From Comamonas sp. lk (GTDB taxonomy: Bacteria > Pseudomonadota > Gammaproteobacteria > Burkholderiales > Burkholderiaceae_C), in contig CAMDKE010000089.1 in the NCBI GenBank assembly GCA_945901215.1, positions 1 to 9,421 on the forward strand: a stretch of DNA of 9,421 bases. The letters run 5' to 3'. The notes under the pieces are model-generated. The model was not told the DNA's origin. It did not search any database and saw nothing but the letters and a program-made list of their open reading frames with translations. The translations under genes were made by a program, and so were the position numbers. Shown here piece by piece: positions 1 through 6,595 of the stretch (position 1 is the first letter of the stretch; each line of letters opens with the position of its first letter).

Positions 1-135
1 ATGAGTTTCATTCGCATGATCGCCAAGATGGTCACCGTGTTCCACCAAGGCGCCATACTTCTTGAAGACATGCCTGACGCCGTGATGAACAATCCTACGG
101 TGCGCCAAGTCTACTTGGGCAAAAAAGCCGCATAA
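1..135 (+). CDS. ABC transporter ATP-binding protein (LivG/UrtD-type), C-terminal end
   Basis: Open from the left edge to a TAA at 133-135, giving 44 residues. They include a tail of the form FIRMIAKMVTVFHQG and end in VYLGKKAA. This matches the extreme C-terminus of LivG/UrtD ATPases, where the H-loop strand is followed by a helix, a 'V.V.H.G' strand and a terminal 'VR.VYLG' motif. The ATG at position 1 is an internal methionine, because the Walker A, signature and Walker B motifs must lie upstream of the window. The complete ATPase of the next gene starts 14 bp downstream, the usual tandem arrangement of the two ATPase subunits in HAAT-family importers. The substrate (branched-chain amino acid, urea or short amide) cannot be decided from this tail. 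Confidence 0.8.
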   Translation: MSFIRMIAKMVTVFHQGAILLEDMPDAVMNNPTVRQVYLGKKAA

Positions 136-149
136 CAGAAGGAAGCTGC

Positions 150-860
150 ATGCTTAACATTCAAAAGCTCCACGCAGGTTACGGGAGCATTCCAGTGTTG
201 CGCGGCATTGATTTGCACATCACCCAAGGGCAAGCCGTTGGTATTTTGGGGCACAACGGTATGGGCAAAACCACTATGTTGCGCAGCATCATCGGTGCAT
301 TGTTGCCCACGCAAGGCACTGTCCATTTCAATGGCAAAGACGTCAGCCGGATGCAGCCCAATCAGCGTGCTAAATCGGGTATGGCTTATGTGCCGCAAGG
401 CCGTGAAATATTTCCGAATTTGTCGGTCACCGACAACTTGCGCATGGGCTGGGTCAAACGGGGTCGCGCAACTACTGAAGATCTCGACGTCTTGCTTAAC
501 GACTTTCCGCGCCTAAAGCCTTTGCTGGATCGCATGGGCGGATCTTTGTCCGGCGGTGAGCAACAACTCTTGGCTCTGGCCCGCGCTTTAGCGGGTGATC
601 CGCAGTTGCTGTTGCTCGATGAGCCCACCGAGGGTATACAACCTTCCATCATCGAAGAAATGGCCGAGACGCTCACCTCGCTGCGTCAACAGCGCTCGCT
701 TACCATTGTGTTGGTAGAGCAAAATCTAGACTTCATCGCAGCGGTATCGGAGCGTGTGCTGGTGATCAAGCGTGGTCAAATCACCGGTGAAATTCCTCGG
801 GATCATTTAGGCGACTTGGATATCGTCAGCGAATATACCGGCGTGTCCAGTTCGTATTAA
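150..860 (+). CDS. HAAT-family ABC transporter ATP-binding protein, LivF/UrtE-type
   Basis: Complete 236-residue cytoplasmic ATPase that powers import through a LivH/LivM-like permease pair. Visible motifs are Walker A GHNGMGKTT (residues 34-42), YVPQGREIF after the Q-loop region, the ABC signature LSGGEQQ (133-139), and Walker B LLLLDEP with Asp157/Glu158. The switch region reads VEQN rather than VEH, as is usual for LivF-type subunits. The sequence after Walker B, EPTEGIQPSI, is typical of UrtE and amide-transporter relatives, whereas LivF proper usually reads EPSLGLAP; this favours a urea or amide importer. The length is normal. The ATG start is supported by an AGGAAG ribosome-binding site about 5 bp upstream. 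It follows the upstream ATPase by 14 bp, so the two are almost certainly co-transcribed. The exact substrate is not determinable here. Confidence 0.9.
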   Translation: MLNIQKLHAGYGSIPVLRGIDLHITQGQAVGILGHNGMGKTTMLRSIIGALLPTQGTVHFNGKDVSRMQPNQRAKSGMAYVPQGREIFPNLSVTDNLRMGWVKRGRATTEDLDVLLNDFPRLKPLLDRMGGSLSGGEQQLLALARALAGDPQLLLLDEPTEGIQPSIIEEMAETLTSLRQQRSLTIVLVEQNLDFIAAVSERVLVIKRGQITGEIPRDHLGDLDIVSEYTGVSSSY

Positions 861-861
861 C

Positions 862-879
862 GGCGCGTTGCCTTTTTTT
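862..879 (+). terminator. Possible weak terminator after the ABC ATPase gene
   Basis: Immediately after the TAA stop at 858-860 there is a GGC/GCC stem (extended by one G-T pair) around a tiny loop, followed by seven T residues (873-879). The position and T-run fit an intrinsic terminator. The stem is only 3-4 bp, so hairpin stability is doubtful. Confidence 0.25.
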
Positions 880-897
880 ATTTCAATCTCTCCCTAA

Positions 898-981
898 GGG
901 TGGCGCCATTGGCCTACCAGATTGATCACCGGAACCAACTTGGTGGTCTATGGCGCTCTGACCAAAGGCGATCAGGTTTAA
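898..981 (+). pseudogene. Orphan protein C-terminus remnant (family unassigned)
   Basis: In the gap after the ABC ATPase, one frame reads from a stop at 895-897 to a TAA at 979-981 and ends in NLVVYGALTKGDQV. This looks like real coding sequence, with alternating hydrophobic strand residues and a Gly-Asp turn, rather than random translation. It has no start codon with a ribosome-binding site and no upstream body. The style is vaguely like the C-terminal beta strands of periplasmic adaptor (HlyD/MFP) proteins, but this is not a family assignment. T-runs at about 983-988 and 992-998 follow the stop, as they would at an old gene end. It could also be chance. Confidence 0.25.
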
Positions 982-1011
982 GTTTTTTGGCTTTTTTTCG
1001 AATCGGCGGGG

Positions 1012-1040
1012 TTGAACTAGCAAGCATTGTGACTTGTAAT
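1012..1040 (+). promoter_or_regulatory. Candidate sigma70 promoter for the 5-oxoprolinase gene
   Basis: TTGAAC at 1012-1017 (4 of 6 matches to the -35 consensus) is followed by a 17-bp spacer and TGTAAT at 1035-1040 (5 of 6 matches to the -10 consensus). It lies about 100 bp upstream of the chosen start codon. The spacing is ideal, but short motifs like this arise by chance, so this is a plausible candidate only. No operator-like repeat was seen next to it. Confidence 0.35.
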
Positions 1041-1139
1041 GTCAGCAATCCCAAGGGGATGCAGTGACAGCCATTAGCCTGCCTTTAAGTGGGCGGATCA
1101 TTTGCAGTCCCTGGTGAAAAAATGATGGAAGACGCTTGT

Positions 1140-4100
1140 ATGAACCGGCCAACCGCAATGCCGAATCGCTGGCAATTTTGGATTGATCGCGGGGGCACCT
1201 TTACCGACGTGGTGGGGCGCCGGCCCGATGGCAGCCTGCTAACGCACAAACTGCTCAGCGAGAACCCGGAGCAGTATTCGGACGCGGCTGTGGCAGGCAT
1301 TCGGCATCTGCTCGGTCTGCGCGCTGATCAGCCGGTTACCCCCGAGCTGGTGGACTGCGTGAAGATGGGAACGACGGTGGCAACCAATGCACTCCTCGAG
1401 CGCAAGGGTGAGCCAACGCTGCTGGTGACAACCCAGGGTTTTCGTGATGCGCTACGCATCGCCTATCAGAACCGTCCGCGCATTTTTGACCGCAACATCA
1501 TGCTGCCTGAGTTGCTCTACAGCGCTGTGGTGCAGGCGCAGGAGCGCGTCGGCGCTCACGGCGATGTGGTCGTGTCGCTGGATGAAGCGCAGCTTAAACG
1601 TGAGTTGCAAGCGCATTTCGAGGGCGGTCTGCGTAGCGTCGCCATCGTCTTCATGCATGGCTACCGCTACACGGCGCATGAACTGACAGCCAAGGCGATT
1701 GCTGCTGCGGTCGGCTTCACGCAGATCAGTATCTCGCATGAAACCAGTCCCATGATGAAGTTCGTCAGTCGCGGTGATACGACAGTGGTCGATGCCTATT
1801 TGTCACCGATCCTGCGTCGCTACGTAGCGCGGGTAGCGCTGCAGATGCCGGGGGTCAACCTGTTCTTCATGCAGTCGTCCGGCGGCCTGACTGATGCCCA
1901 CGCTTTTGCTGGAAAGGACGCGATACTGAGCGGCCCGGCGGGTGGAATTGTCGGAATGGCACGCACGGCAGCCATCGCCGGGATTGGAAAAGTGATCGGG
2001 TTCGACATGGGCGGAACATCCACCGATGTCTCGCATTTTGCCGGCGAGTTTGAACGCGAGTTCGAGACGCAGGTTGCCGGCGTGCGAATGCGCGCACCGA
2101 TGATGAGTATCCATACGGTAGCGGCAGGCGGTGGTTCGATTTTGTCCTTTGACGGTTCACGCTTTCGCGTTGGGCCGCAGAGCGCCGGTGCGAATCCAGG
2201 GCCGGCGAGTTACCGGCGTGGTGGCCCGCTGGCGGTGACCGACGCCAACGTTTTGCTCGGCAAGATCGTGCCGCGCTACTTTCCCAAGGTATTTGGCCCG
2301 TCGGCAAACGAGGCGCTCGACGATGCTGTTGTTCGCGATAAATTTGGGGTACTCGCGGCGCAGACCGGCCGCACCGCGGAAGATGTGGCCGAGGGTTTCA
2401 TCCGCATCGCCGTGCAGCAGATGGCCAACGCCATTAAGAAGATTTCGGTTGCGCGCGGCTACGACGTAACGCGCTACACGTTGCAGTGCTTCGGCGGTGC
2501 CGGTGGCCAGCATGCCTGTCTGGTTGCTGATGCGCTGGGGATGACGAGCGTCCTCGTGCACCCGCTGGCGGGCGTGCTGTCGGCGTACGGCATGGGGCTG
2601 GCTGACCAGAGCGTGATTCGTGAGCAGGCGGTGGAACTCGAGCTAGACGTACAAGCACTGCCGCAGATCACCTTGCAACTGGAAGGCCTGGCGGCTCAGG
2701 CGCGGGATGAACTGGTACGACAGCAGGTAAGCCAGGGTGGCATTACAGTGCATCGGCGGGTGCACGTGCGCTACGAGGGTAGCGACGCGGCGTTGCTGGT
2801 GGCGTATGCACCGGCTGCTTGCGCCGCGCCCGATGTGATTGTGGCCGCTGTAGTGGCTGGCTTCGAAGTCGCTTATCGGCAGCGTTTTGCTTTTCTGATG
2901 CAGGGTAAAGCACTGATGGTGGAGGCGGTTTCGGTAGAGGCGGTGGTCGCCGGTGACGCACCGGTCGAGCCCTGCTATGAATTGCAGGTCCGGCGCGATT
3001 TGCATGCCTGCGGCGTCGTGCGTGAGACGATTCCGATGTACTGTGGTGGGCGCTGGCTACATGCCGCGCTGCTGAGGCGTGAGGATCTGCGCCCAGGGGA
3101 CTGCGTGCTCGGCCCGGCCATCATCGCAGAGCAGAATGCGACGACCGTGGTGGAGGACGGTTGGAGCGCCGACGTAACGGCCTTCGATCACCTGGCCTTG
3201 AGCCGCATGGCGCCGCGTGCGCAGACCTTTGGTGCCGGAACCACGGTTGACCCGGTGTTGCTTGAAGTGTTCAACAACTTGTTCATGAACATTGCCGAGC
3301 AGATGGGCCTGCAACTTCAGAACACAGCCTACTCGGTAAACATCAAGGAGCGCTTGGATTTCAGCTGTGCGCTCTTCGACGCGGTTGGCAACTTAATTGC
3401 GAATGCGCCGCACATGCCGGTGCACCTGGGTTCGATGGGCGAGAGCATCAAGACCGTTATTCGCGAGAATGCCAAAAGCATGCACAACGGCGACGTCTTT
3501 GTGCTTAACGACCCGTATCACGGGGGCACGCACCTGCCCGATATCACCGTCATCACACCGGTCTACCTGGTGGGTGATGCTCCGAGTTTCTATGTCGGCT
3601 CACGCGGGCACCATGCCGACATAGGAGGCATCACGCCGGGTTCGATGCCACCGTTCTCGACCACCATCGAAGAGGAGGGCGTGCAAATCAATAACGTGAA
3701 ACTGGTAGACCGCGGGGTGTTGCAGGAGGCGCGGATCATCGCCTTATTGCAAAGTGGAAAATACCCTAGTCGCAATCCACAACAGAATCTGGCCGACTTG
3801 AAAGCACAGATCGCCGCAAATGAGAAGGGCGTACAGGAATTGCGCAAGATGGTCGAGCACTTCGGTCTAGATATGGTGCAGGCCTATATGCGCCACGTGC
3901 AGGACAATGCGGAGGAATCGGTGCGCCGCGTGATCACGAAGCTAAAGGATGGCAGTTACACGCTGCCTTTGGACAACGGCGCGCAGATTCAAGTTGCGAT
4001 CCGCGTCAACACCGACCAACGCAGTGCGGTGATCGATTTCACCGGTACCTCCGTTCAACAGACGAATAACTTCAACGCCCCAACCGCGGTCTGCATGGCC

Positions 4101-4781
4101 GCCGTGCTCTATGTTTTTCGCAGCCTGGTCGATGACGACATTCCGCTCAATGCGGGTTGCCTCAAACCGCTTTCGGTCATCATCCCGGCTGGCTCTATGC
4201 TCAATCCAAATCCGCCGTCGTCAGTCGTAGCGGGCAATGTGGAAACATCGAGTTGCATCACGAATGCCCTATACGGCGCGCTAGGTGTCATGGCGGCAAG
4301 CCAGTGCACCATGAACAATTTCACTTTTGGCAACGCACGCTACCAGTACTACGAGACGATCTCGGGCGGCTCCGGCGCTGGCGACGGTTTTGACGGAACC
4401 GACGTGGTGCAGACGCATATGACCAACTCTCGCCTGACCGACCCCGAGGTGCTGGAGTTTCGCTTTCCGGTGCGTCTTGACAGCTATGAAATCCGCGCCG
4501 GCTCCGGTGGCTCTGGGCGCTGGCACGGCGGCAACGGCGGAGTGCGCCGCGTTCGATTTCTCGAAACCATGACGGCCAGCATCCTGTCCAATGGGCGCGT
4601 TCATGCTTCTTTCGGTGCCGCTGGCGGCCAGGCTGGGCAGGTGGGCATTAACCGCGTGTTGCGTGCTGATGGCTCTGTAGAAGAGCTGGCGCACATTGGG
4701 CAAGCCCAAATGCAAATCGGTGATGTGTTTGAGGTTAGCACGCCGGGTGGGGGTGGGTTTGGAGAACTAAACCCAGCCTGA
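1140..4781 (+). CDS. 5-oxoprolinase, single-chain hydantoinase A/B fusion (ATP-dependent)
   Basis: Predicted 1213-residue cytoplasmic enzyme that hydrolyses 5-oxo-L-proline to glutamate at the cost of ATP (EC 3.5.2.9). Order of parts: Hydant_A_N with IDRGGTFTD (residues 15-23) and KMGTTVATNAL (75-85); hydantoinase A/oxoprolinase core with QSSGGLT (about 245), SGPAGG (about 264) and the actin-fold motif FDMGGTSTD (288-296); hydantoinase B from about residue 704, with LNDPYHGGTHLPD (about 789) and RGHHADIGG (822-830); and a glycine-rich tail ending near STPGGGGFGEL. The WQFWIDRGGTFTD opening and full length match bacterial OPLAH-type 5-oxoprolinases better than split HyuA/HyuB hydantoinases. 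The frame is open from a GTG at 1089 and also has an ATG at 1122. The ATG at 1140 is preferred because GGAAG (1127-1131) sits 8 bp ahead. No related gene is adjacent, so it appears monocistronic. N-methylhydantoinase activity is a less likely alternative. Confidence 0.88.
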   Translation: MNRPTAMPNRWQFWIDRGGTFTDVVGRRPDGSLLTHKLLSENPEQYSDAAVAGIRHLLGLRADQPVTPELVDCVKMGTTVATNALLERKGEPTLLVTTQGFRDALRIAYQNRPRIFDRNIMLPELLYSAVVQAQERVGAHGDVVVSLDEAQLKRELQAHFEGGLRSVAIVFMHGYRYTAHELTAKAIAAAVGFTQISISHETSPMMKFVSRGDTTVVDAYLSPILRRYVARVALQMPGVNLFFMQSSGGLTDAHAFAGKDAILSGPAGGIVGMARTAAIAGIGKVIGFDMGGTSTDVSHFAGEFEREFETQVAGVRMRAPMMSIHTVAAGGGSILSFDGSRFRVGPQSAGANPGPASYRRGGPLAVTDANVLLGKIVPRYFPKVFGPSANEALDDAVVRDKFGVLAAQTGRTAEDVAEGFIRIAVQQMANAIKKISVARGYDVTRYTLQCFGGAGGQHACLVADALGMTSVLVHPLAGVLSAYGMGLADQSVIREQAVELELDVQALPQITLQLEGLAAQARDELVRQQVSQGGITVHRRVHVRYEGSDAALLVAYAPAACAAPDVIVAAVVAGFEVAYRQRFAFLMQGKALMVEAVSVEAVVAGDAPVEPCYELQVRRDLHACGVVRETIPMYCGGRWLHAALLRREDLRPGDCVLGPAIIAEQNATTVVEDGWSADVTAFDHLALSRMAPRAQTFGAGTTVDPVLLEVFNNLFMNIAEQMGLQLQNTAYSVNIKERLDFSCALFDAVGNLIANAPHMPVHLGSMGESIKTVIRENAKSMHNGDVFVLNDPYHGGTHLPDITVITPVYLVGDAPSFYVGSRGHHADIGGITPGSMPPFSTTIEEEGVQINNVKLVDRGVLQEARIIALLQSGKYPSRNPQQNLADLKAQIAANEKGVQELRKMVEHFGLDMVQAYMRHVQDNAEESVRRVITKLKDGSYTLPLDNGAQIQVAIRVNTDQRSAVIDFTGTSVQQTNNFNAPTAVCMAAVLYVFRSLVDDDIPLNAGCLKPLSVIIPAGSMLNPNPPSSVVAGNVETSSCITNALYGALGVMAASQCTMNNFTFGNARYQYYETISGGSGAGDGFDGTDVVQTHMTNSRLTDPEVLEFRFPVRLDSYEIRAGSGGSGRWHGGNGGVRRVRFLETMTASILSNGRVHASFGAAGGQAGQVGINRVLRADGSVEELAHIGQAQMQIGDVFEVSTPGGGGFGELNPA

Positions 4782-4834
4782 TTTCTTGGCGACATAGCGG
4801 TTGCGCGATGCTTGTGGGTGCAACGGAGGCGACC

Positions 4835-4844
4835 GAGGTACCTC
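4835..4844. other. Palindrome GAGGTACCTC between convergent genes
   Basis: A perfect 10-bp palindrome lies between the end of the 5-oxoprolinase gene (plus) and the end of the LivF-like remnant (minus). An overlapping GGAGG...CCTCC pairing (about 4826-4845) with an 11-nt loop is followed by only three T residues. It might contribute to termination between the convergent units, but it lacks a proper T-run, so this is weak. Confidence 0.2.
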
Positions 4845-4852
4845 CTTTGGGT

Positions 4853-5005
4853 TCAGATCCCCAAATGGGCGAAACGCACGCGGTCATTGGCCAGCAGTTC
4901 CTCGCCCGTGCCAGACAGACTGATCGTTCCGGTCTTCAGCACATAGCCACGATTGGCTAGACCCAAGGCGGCGATGTCGTTTTGCTCCACCAGCAATAGG
5001 GTCAT
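4853..5005 (-). pseudogene. LivF-type ABC ATPase, C-terminal remnant
   Basis: On the minus strand the frame from 5005 to the TGA at 4855-4853 reads MTLLLVEQND, then ANRGYVLKTG, then LSGTGEELLAN, ending FAHLGI. This is the standard end of LivF proteins (switch region VEQN, 'A.RGYVL.TG', 'LSGTG.ELL', terminal 'LG'). Walker A, signature and Walker B are absent. The frame stays open upstream to about 5110, but that part (AQHWGYSARRCAPIC and onward) resembles no ABC ATPase. It therefore cannot be a working ATPase. It lies just beyond a LivG-type N-terminal fragment in a different frame, in the livG-livF order normal for these operons. This points to a deletion that removed most of both genes. Confidence 0.7.
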
Positions 5006-5076
5006 GCGGGAGGCCAAATACCTGGCGGCCTTCCGGGCTACGGCCAATGCCACGGCGCGCACGCAAATCGGAGCGC

Positions 5077-5247
5077 ACCGCCGAGCCGAATATCCCCAGT
5101 GCTGGGCCAATGCCGGCTGGTGATCAGGTTAAACAGGATTGCTTTACCCGCGCCGTTGGGGCCGATGACGGCGTGCACCCTGCCTGCGTCCATGGAAAAG
5201 CTCGCATCCTGCAAGGCTTTGACGCCGCCGAAGTGGATGTTCTGAAG
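5077..5247 (-). pseudogene. LivG-type ABC ATPase, N-terminal remnant with damaged Walker A
   Basis: The minus-strand frame from about 5247 down reads LQNIHFGGVKALQD, then SFSMDAGRVHAVIG, then PNGAGKAILFNLIT, then STGDIRLGG. This is the first 60 or so residues of a LivG ATPase ('FGGVKAL.D.SF', Walker A, 'FN.ITG...P..G.I'). The Walker A reads GPNGAGKAI where the family has GKTT, so the Mg-coordinating Thr/Ser after the invariant Lys is lost (codon at 5142-5140). There is no usable start codon upstream: the frame meets TAG at 5289-5287. It also ends in a TAG at 5040-5038, shortly after homology stops. Signature and Walker B regions are missing. The stretch 5006-5076, between this and the LivF remnant, is not recognisable. 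Confidence 0.7.
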
Positions 5248-5354
5248 TGGAGAACAGGAGTTGGAGAAGCTGGGCGAGTTGAAGCTCTATCGGGTGATAC
5301 AAAAAAGTGCAACAGCCTCCAATAAAGTATCAGATTGGTTGCGATGCCTCGGGT
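5248..5354. other. Non-coding spacer, paaX 3' end to LivG remnant
   Basis: These 107 bases lie downstream of the paaX stop on the minus strand. No gene, convincing hairpin or repeat was seen. If the ABC remnants were once intact genes, this spacer would have held the start and ribosome-binding site of livG; nothing convincing remains. Confidence 0.4.
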
Positions 5355-6332
5355 TTACCCCTTGGAATGCAGGGGGTCGGTGGCTTGAAAGCGTGCCAAA
5401 GACGCACCGATGGGCCCTGGAGTGTTGCCGTCTGCCAAGCGGCAGTGACGGTCTAGGTGCCGCTCCGACCCCGCCAGTAGGCGCCGGTACAGCTCTTGGC
5501 AAAGCAGCCTCGCGGTTTGGCCCGGCCAGGCTGGCGGCAGCAGCGCGGCGGGCAGTTCGGGGTCACGAAGCAATAGTCGGCGGTAGTCGTGGATGAGCAG
5601 AATGCGCAATAAAAATGCGCTCTGATCGTTGATTTCGCCGGGGCCCGTGGGGCTGCTGAAGTGGGCGCCATGCAAGCGCGCCACTTCGAGCAGCGGCTGG
5701 TAGGTTTGCACAAAGCTGGTGTAGCGCAGGCCCAGTTGTTCCAGATCCCAGGCGCGCTTGACTACCTCGGCGCTGCTGGCAGCGCCGGCAAAACCCGACT
5801 CTGCCGCCAGCAGCGGCAGCAGCGACTGGCGCAGAGCGCCCAAACCTTCGTCCAGCAATGCATCAAATACAGCACCTAAATCGGCGCTGGGATGAATAAA
5901 GACGGAGGGTCCGAGGCTGCCAAAACCATGCCAAAAAAGCGCAGAGCGCAGCGCCTCGCGTTCTTTGGCATGGAGCTCAGGCGTGCTGACAATGAGACGC
6001 CAGCGCTGGTCCCACACAGGGTCGGTACTGGCATAGATATGGCGCGAAGCTTCGACAATCCGGTGTCGGCCGGTCGGGCTGAGGAAGTAGTCCGATCGGC
6101 GGCCGCGCACCTGCGGCCGCACCCAGTCTTCCTTGACCAGACGAAAGAGCGCGGTGCGCACCAGGCGCTCGTTCAGGGCCAGTGGTTCGAGCAACTGCAC
6201 CAGGCTGCCCACCCAGATACCACCGCCCCGAGGAAAGAGGGCGTCTCCAAACACTGAAACGATCAAAGAACCCGCTTGCATACGTGGTTGTTGACCGAAG
6301 GCTTGGATATGGCTCTGAATAAGTGGGTTCAC
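5355..6332 (-). CDS. paaX: PaaX family transcriptional repressor of phenylacetate degradation
   Basis: Predicted 325-residue regulator, close to the usual length of about 300. The N-terminal winged-helix region holds the family landmarks SLIVSVFGDALFPRGG (22-37), IWVGSL (39-44) and NERLVRTALFRLVKEDW (54-70), then RGRRSDYFLSPTG. The central and C-terminal regions carry YASTDPVWDQRWRLIV and the long helical effector/dimerisation part typical of PaaX. In studied bacteria PaaX represses the paa genes and is released by phenylacetyl-CoA. Here it is divergent from paaI-paaK-paaA, which supports the assignment. The longest frame starts at a GTG (6332-6330) with no Shine-Dalgarno sequence and with a 14-bp palindrome directly upstream. 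An ATG at 6281-6279 (residue 18) would still keep the conserved SLIVSVFGD opening and is a realistic alternative. An in-frame TAG just upstream of the GTG bounds the N-terminus. Confidence 0.9.
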   Translation of the reverse strand: MNPLIQSHIQAFGQQPRMQAGSLIVSVFGDALFPRGGGIWVGSLVQLLEPLALNERLVRTALFRLVKEDWVRPQVRGRRSDYFLSPTGRHRIVEASRHIYASTDPVWDQRWRLIVSTPELHAKEREALRSALFWHGFGSLGPSVFIHPSADLGAVFDALLDEGLGALRQSLLPLLAAESGFAGAASSAEVVKRAWDLEQLGLRYTSFVQTYQPLLEVARLHGAHFSSPTGPGEINDQSAFLLRILLIHDYRRLLLRDPELPAALLPPAWPGQTARLLCQELYRRLLAGSERHLDRHCRLADGNTPGPIGASLARFQATDPLHSKG

Positions 6333-6338
6333 ACAGAA

Positions 6339-6352
6339 AGGCCGCGCGGCCT
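6339..6352. repeat. Perfect 14-bp palindrome upstream of paaX start
   Basis: AGGCCGCGCGGCCT is its own reverse complement. On the minus strand it ends 6 bases before the GTG start of paaX, exactly where a ribosome-binding site would be. In RNA it could fold as a 5-bp GC stem with a GCGC loop. It may damp translation of paaX or bind a protein; neither is shown. Confidence 0.5.
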
Positions 6353-6393
6353 AACAAAGGCGTGCTTGCTGTTGGTGGTCTTAGGGTTAATCA

Positions 6394-6431
6394 TGATACA
6401 TAAAAATTCATCTTGAGAGTTATTTGTATCA
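6394..6431. promoter_or_regulatory. Candidate PaaX operator: inverted repeat TGATACA-N24-TGTATCA
   Basis: TGATACA (6394-6400) and its exact reverse complement TGTATCA (6425-6431) are separated by 24 bases, a centre-to-centre distance of 31 bp or about three helical turns. The A/T-rich flanks of the two half-sites are similar. PaaX operators described in E. coli are inverted TGATTC-type half-sites with a spacer of a similar order, so this fits by shape and partly by sequence. The right half lies inside the -35/-10 spacer of the candidate paaI promoter. The left half contains TATCAT on the minus strand, a possible paaX -10. One bound repressor could therefore control both directions. Confidence 0.55.
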
Positions 6432-6442
6432 GATGTGATATT
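6413..6442 (+). promoter_or_regulatory. Candidate sigma70 promoter for the paaI-paaK-paaA operon
   Basis: TTGAGA at 6413-6418 (5 of 6 to the -35 consensus), an 18-bp spacer, and GATATT at 6437-6442 (4 of 6 to the -10 consensus) with an extended -10 TG at 6434-6435. Initiation would be near 6449, about 70 bases ahead of the small ORF and 135 ahead of paaI. The inverted repeat TGATACA...TGTATCA overlaps the promoter, as expected for a repressed catabolic promoter. Confidence 0.45.
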
Positions 6443-6517
6443 CTCAATTCTTGCTTTTGAGGCTAAGAAAGCGTGCGCTGGGCTCGAAAATTGAAAACTT
6501 TTGTTGGAGACGGAGAA

Positions 6518-6595
6518 ATGGAATCGCCGCTGATCGTGGGTTTTTGCACCGCTGGGTGCCGCAGGTGCGCTCGCAGGATTCGCTGTGGTCGATAA
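6518..6595 (+). CDS. Small 25-codon ORF overlapping the paaI start (leader peptide?)
   Basis: ATG at 6518 is preceded by a good GGAG-type ribosome-binding site. The peptide begins MESPLIVGF, is Cys/Arg-rich in its second half, and stops at TAA 6593-6595. The stop lies 11 bases inside the paaI frame, whose GTG start is at 6585, so reading the small ORF could couple translation to paaI. It resembles nothing I recognise. Two alternatives are possible: a frameshift near 6551-6556 that originally joined this well-initiated ATG to the paaI frame, or a fortuitous ORF. The paaI frame itself is open back to a TGA at 6531-6533, which would permit the frameshift reading. Confidence 0.3.
   Translation: MESPLIVGFCTAGCRRCARRIRCGR

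Noticed and set aside
5047..5325. 92-codon open frame on the plus strand over the LivG remnant
   Set aside because: The opposite strand carries clear LivG-type motifs. The plus-strand translation resembles nothing and has no good initiation signal.
6094..6118. Two GCGGCCGC octamers about 16 bp apart inside paaX
   Set aside because: They fall in conserved PaaX coding sequence (Arg/Gly-rich segment) in a GC-rich gene, so codon usage explains them.
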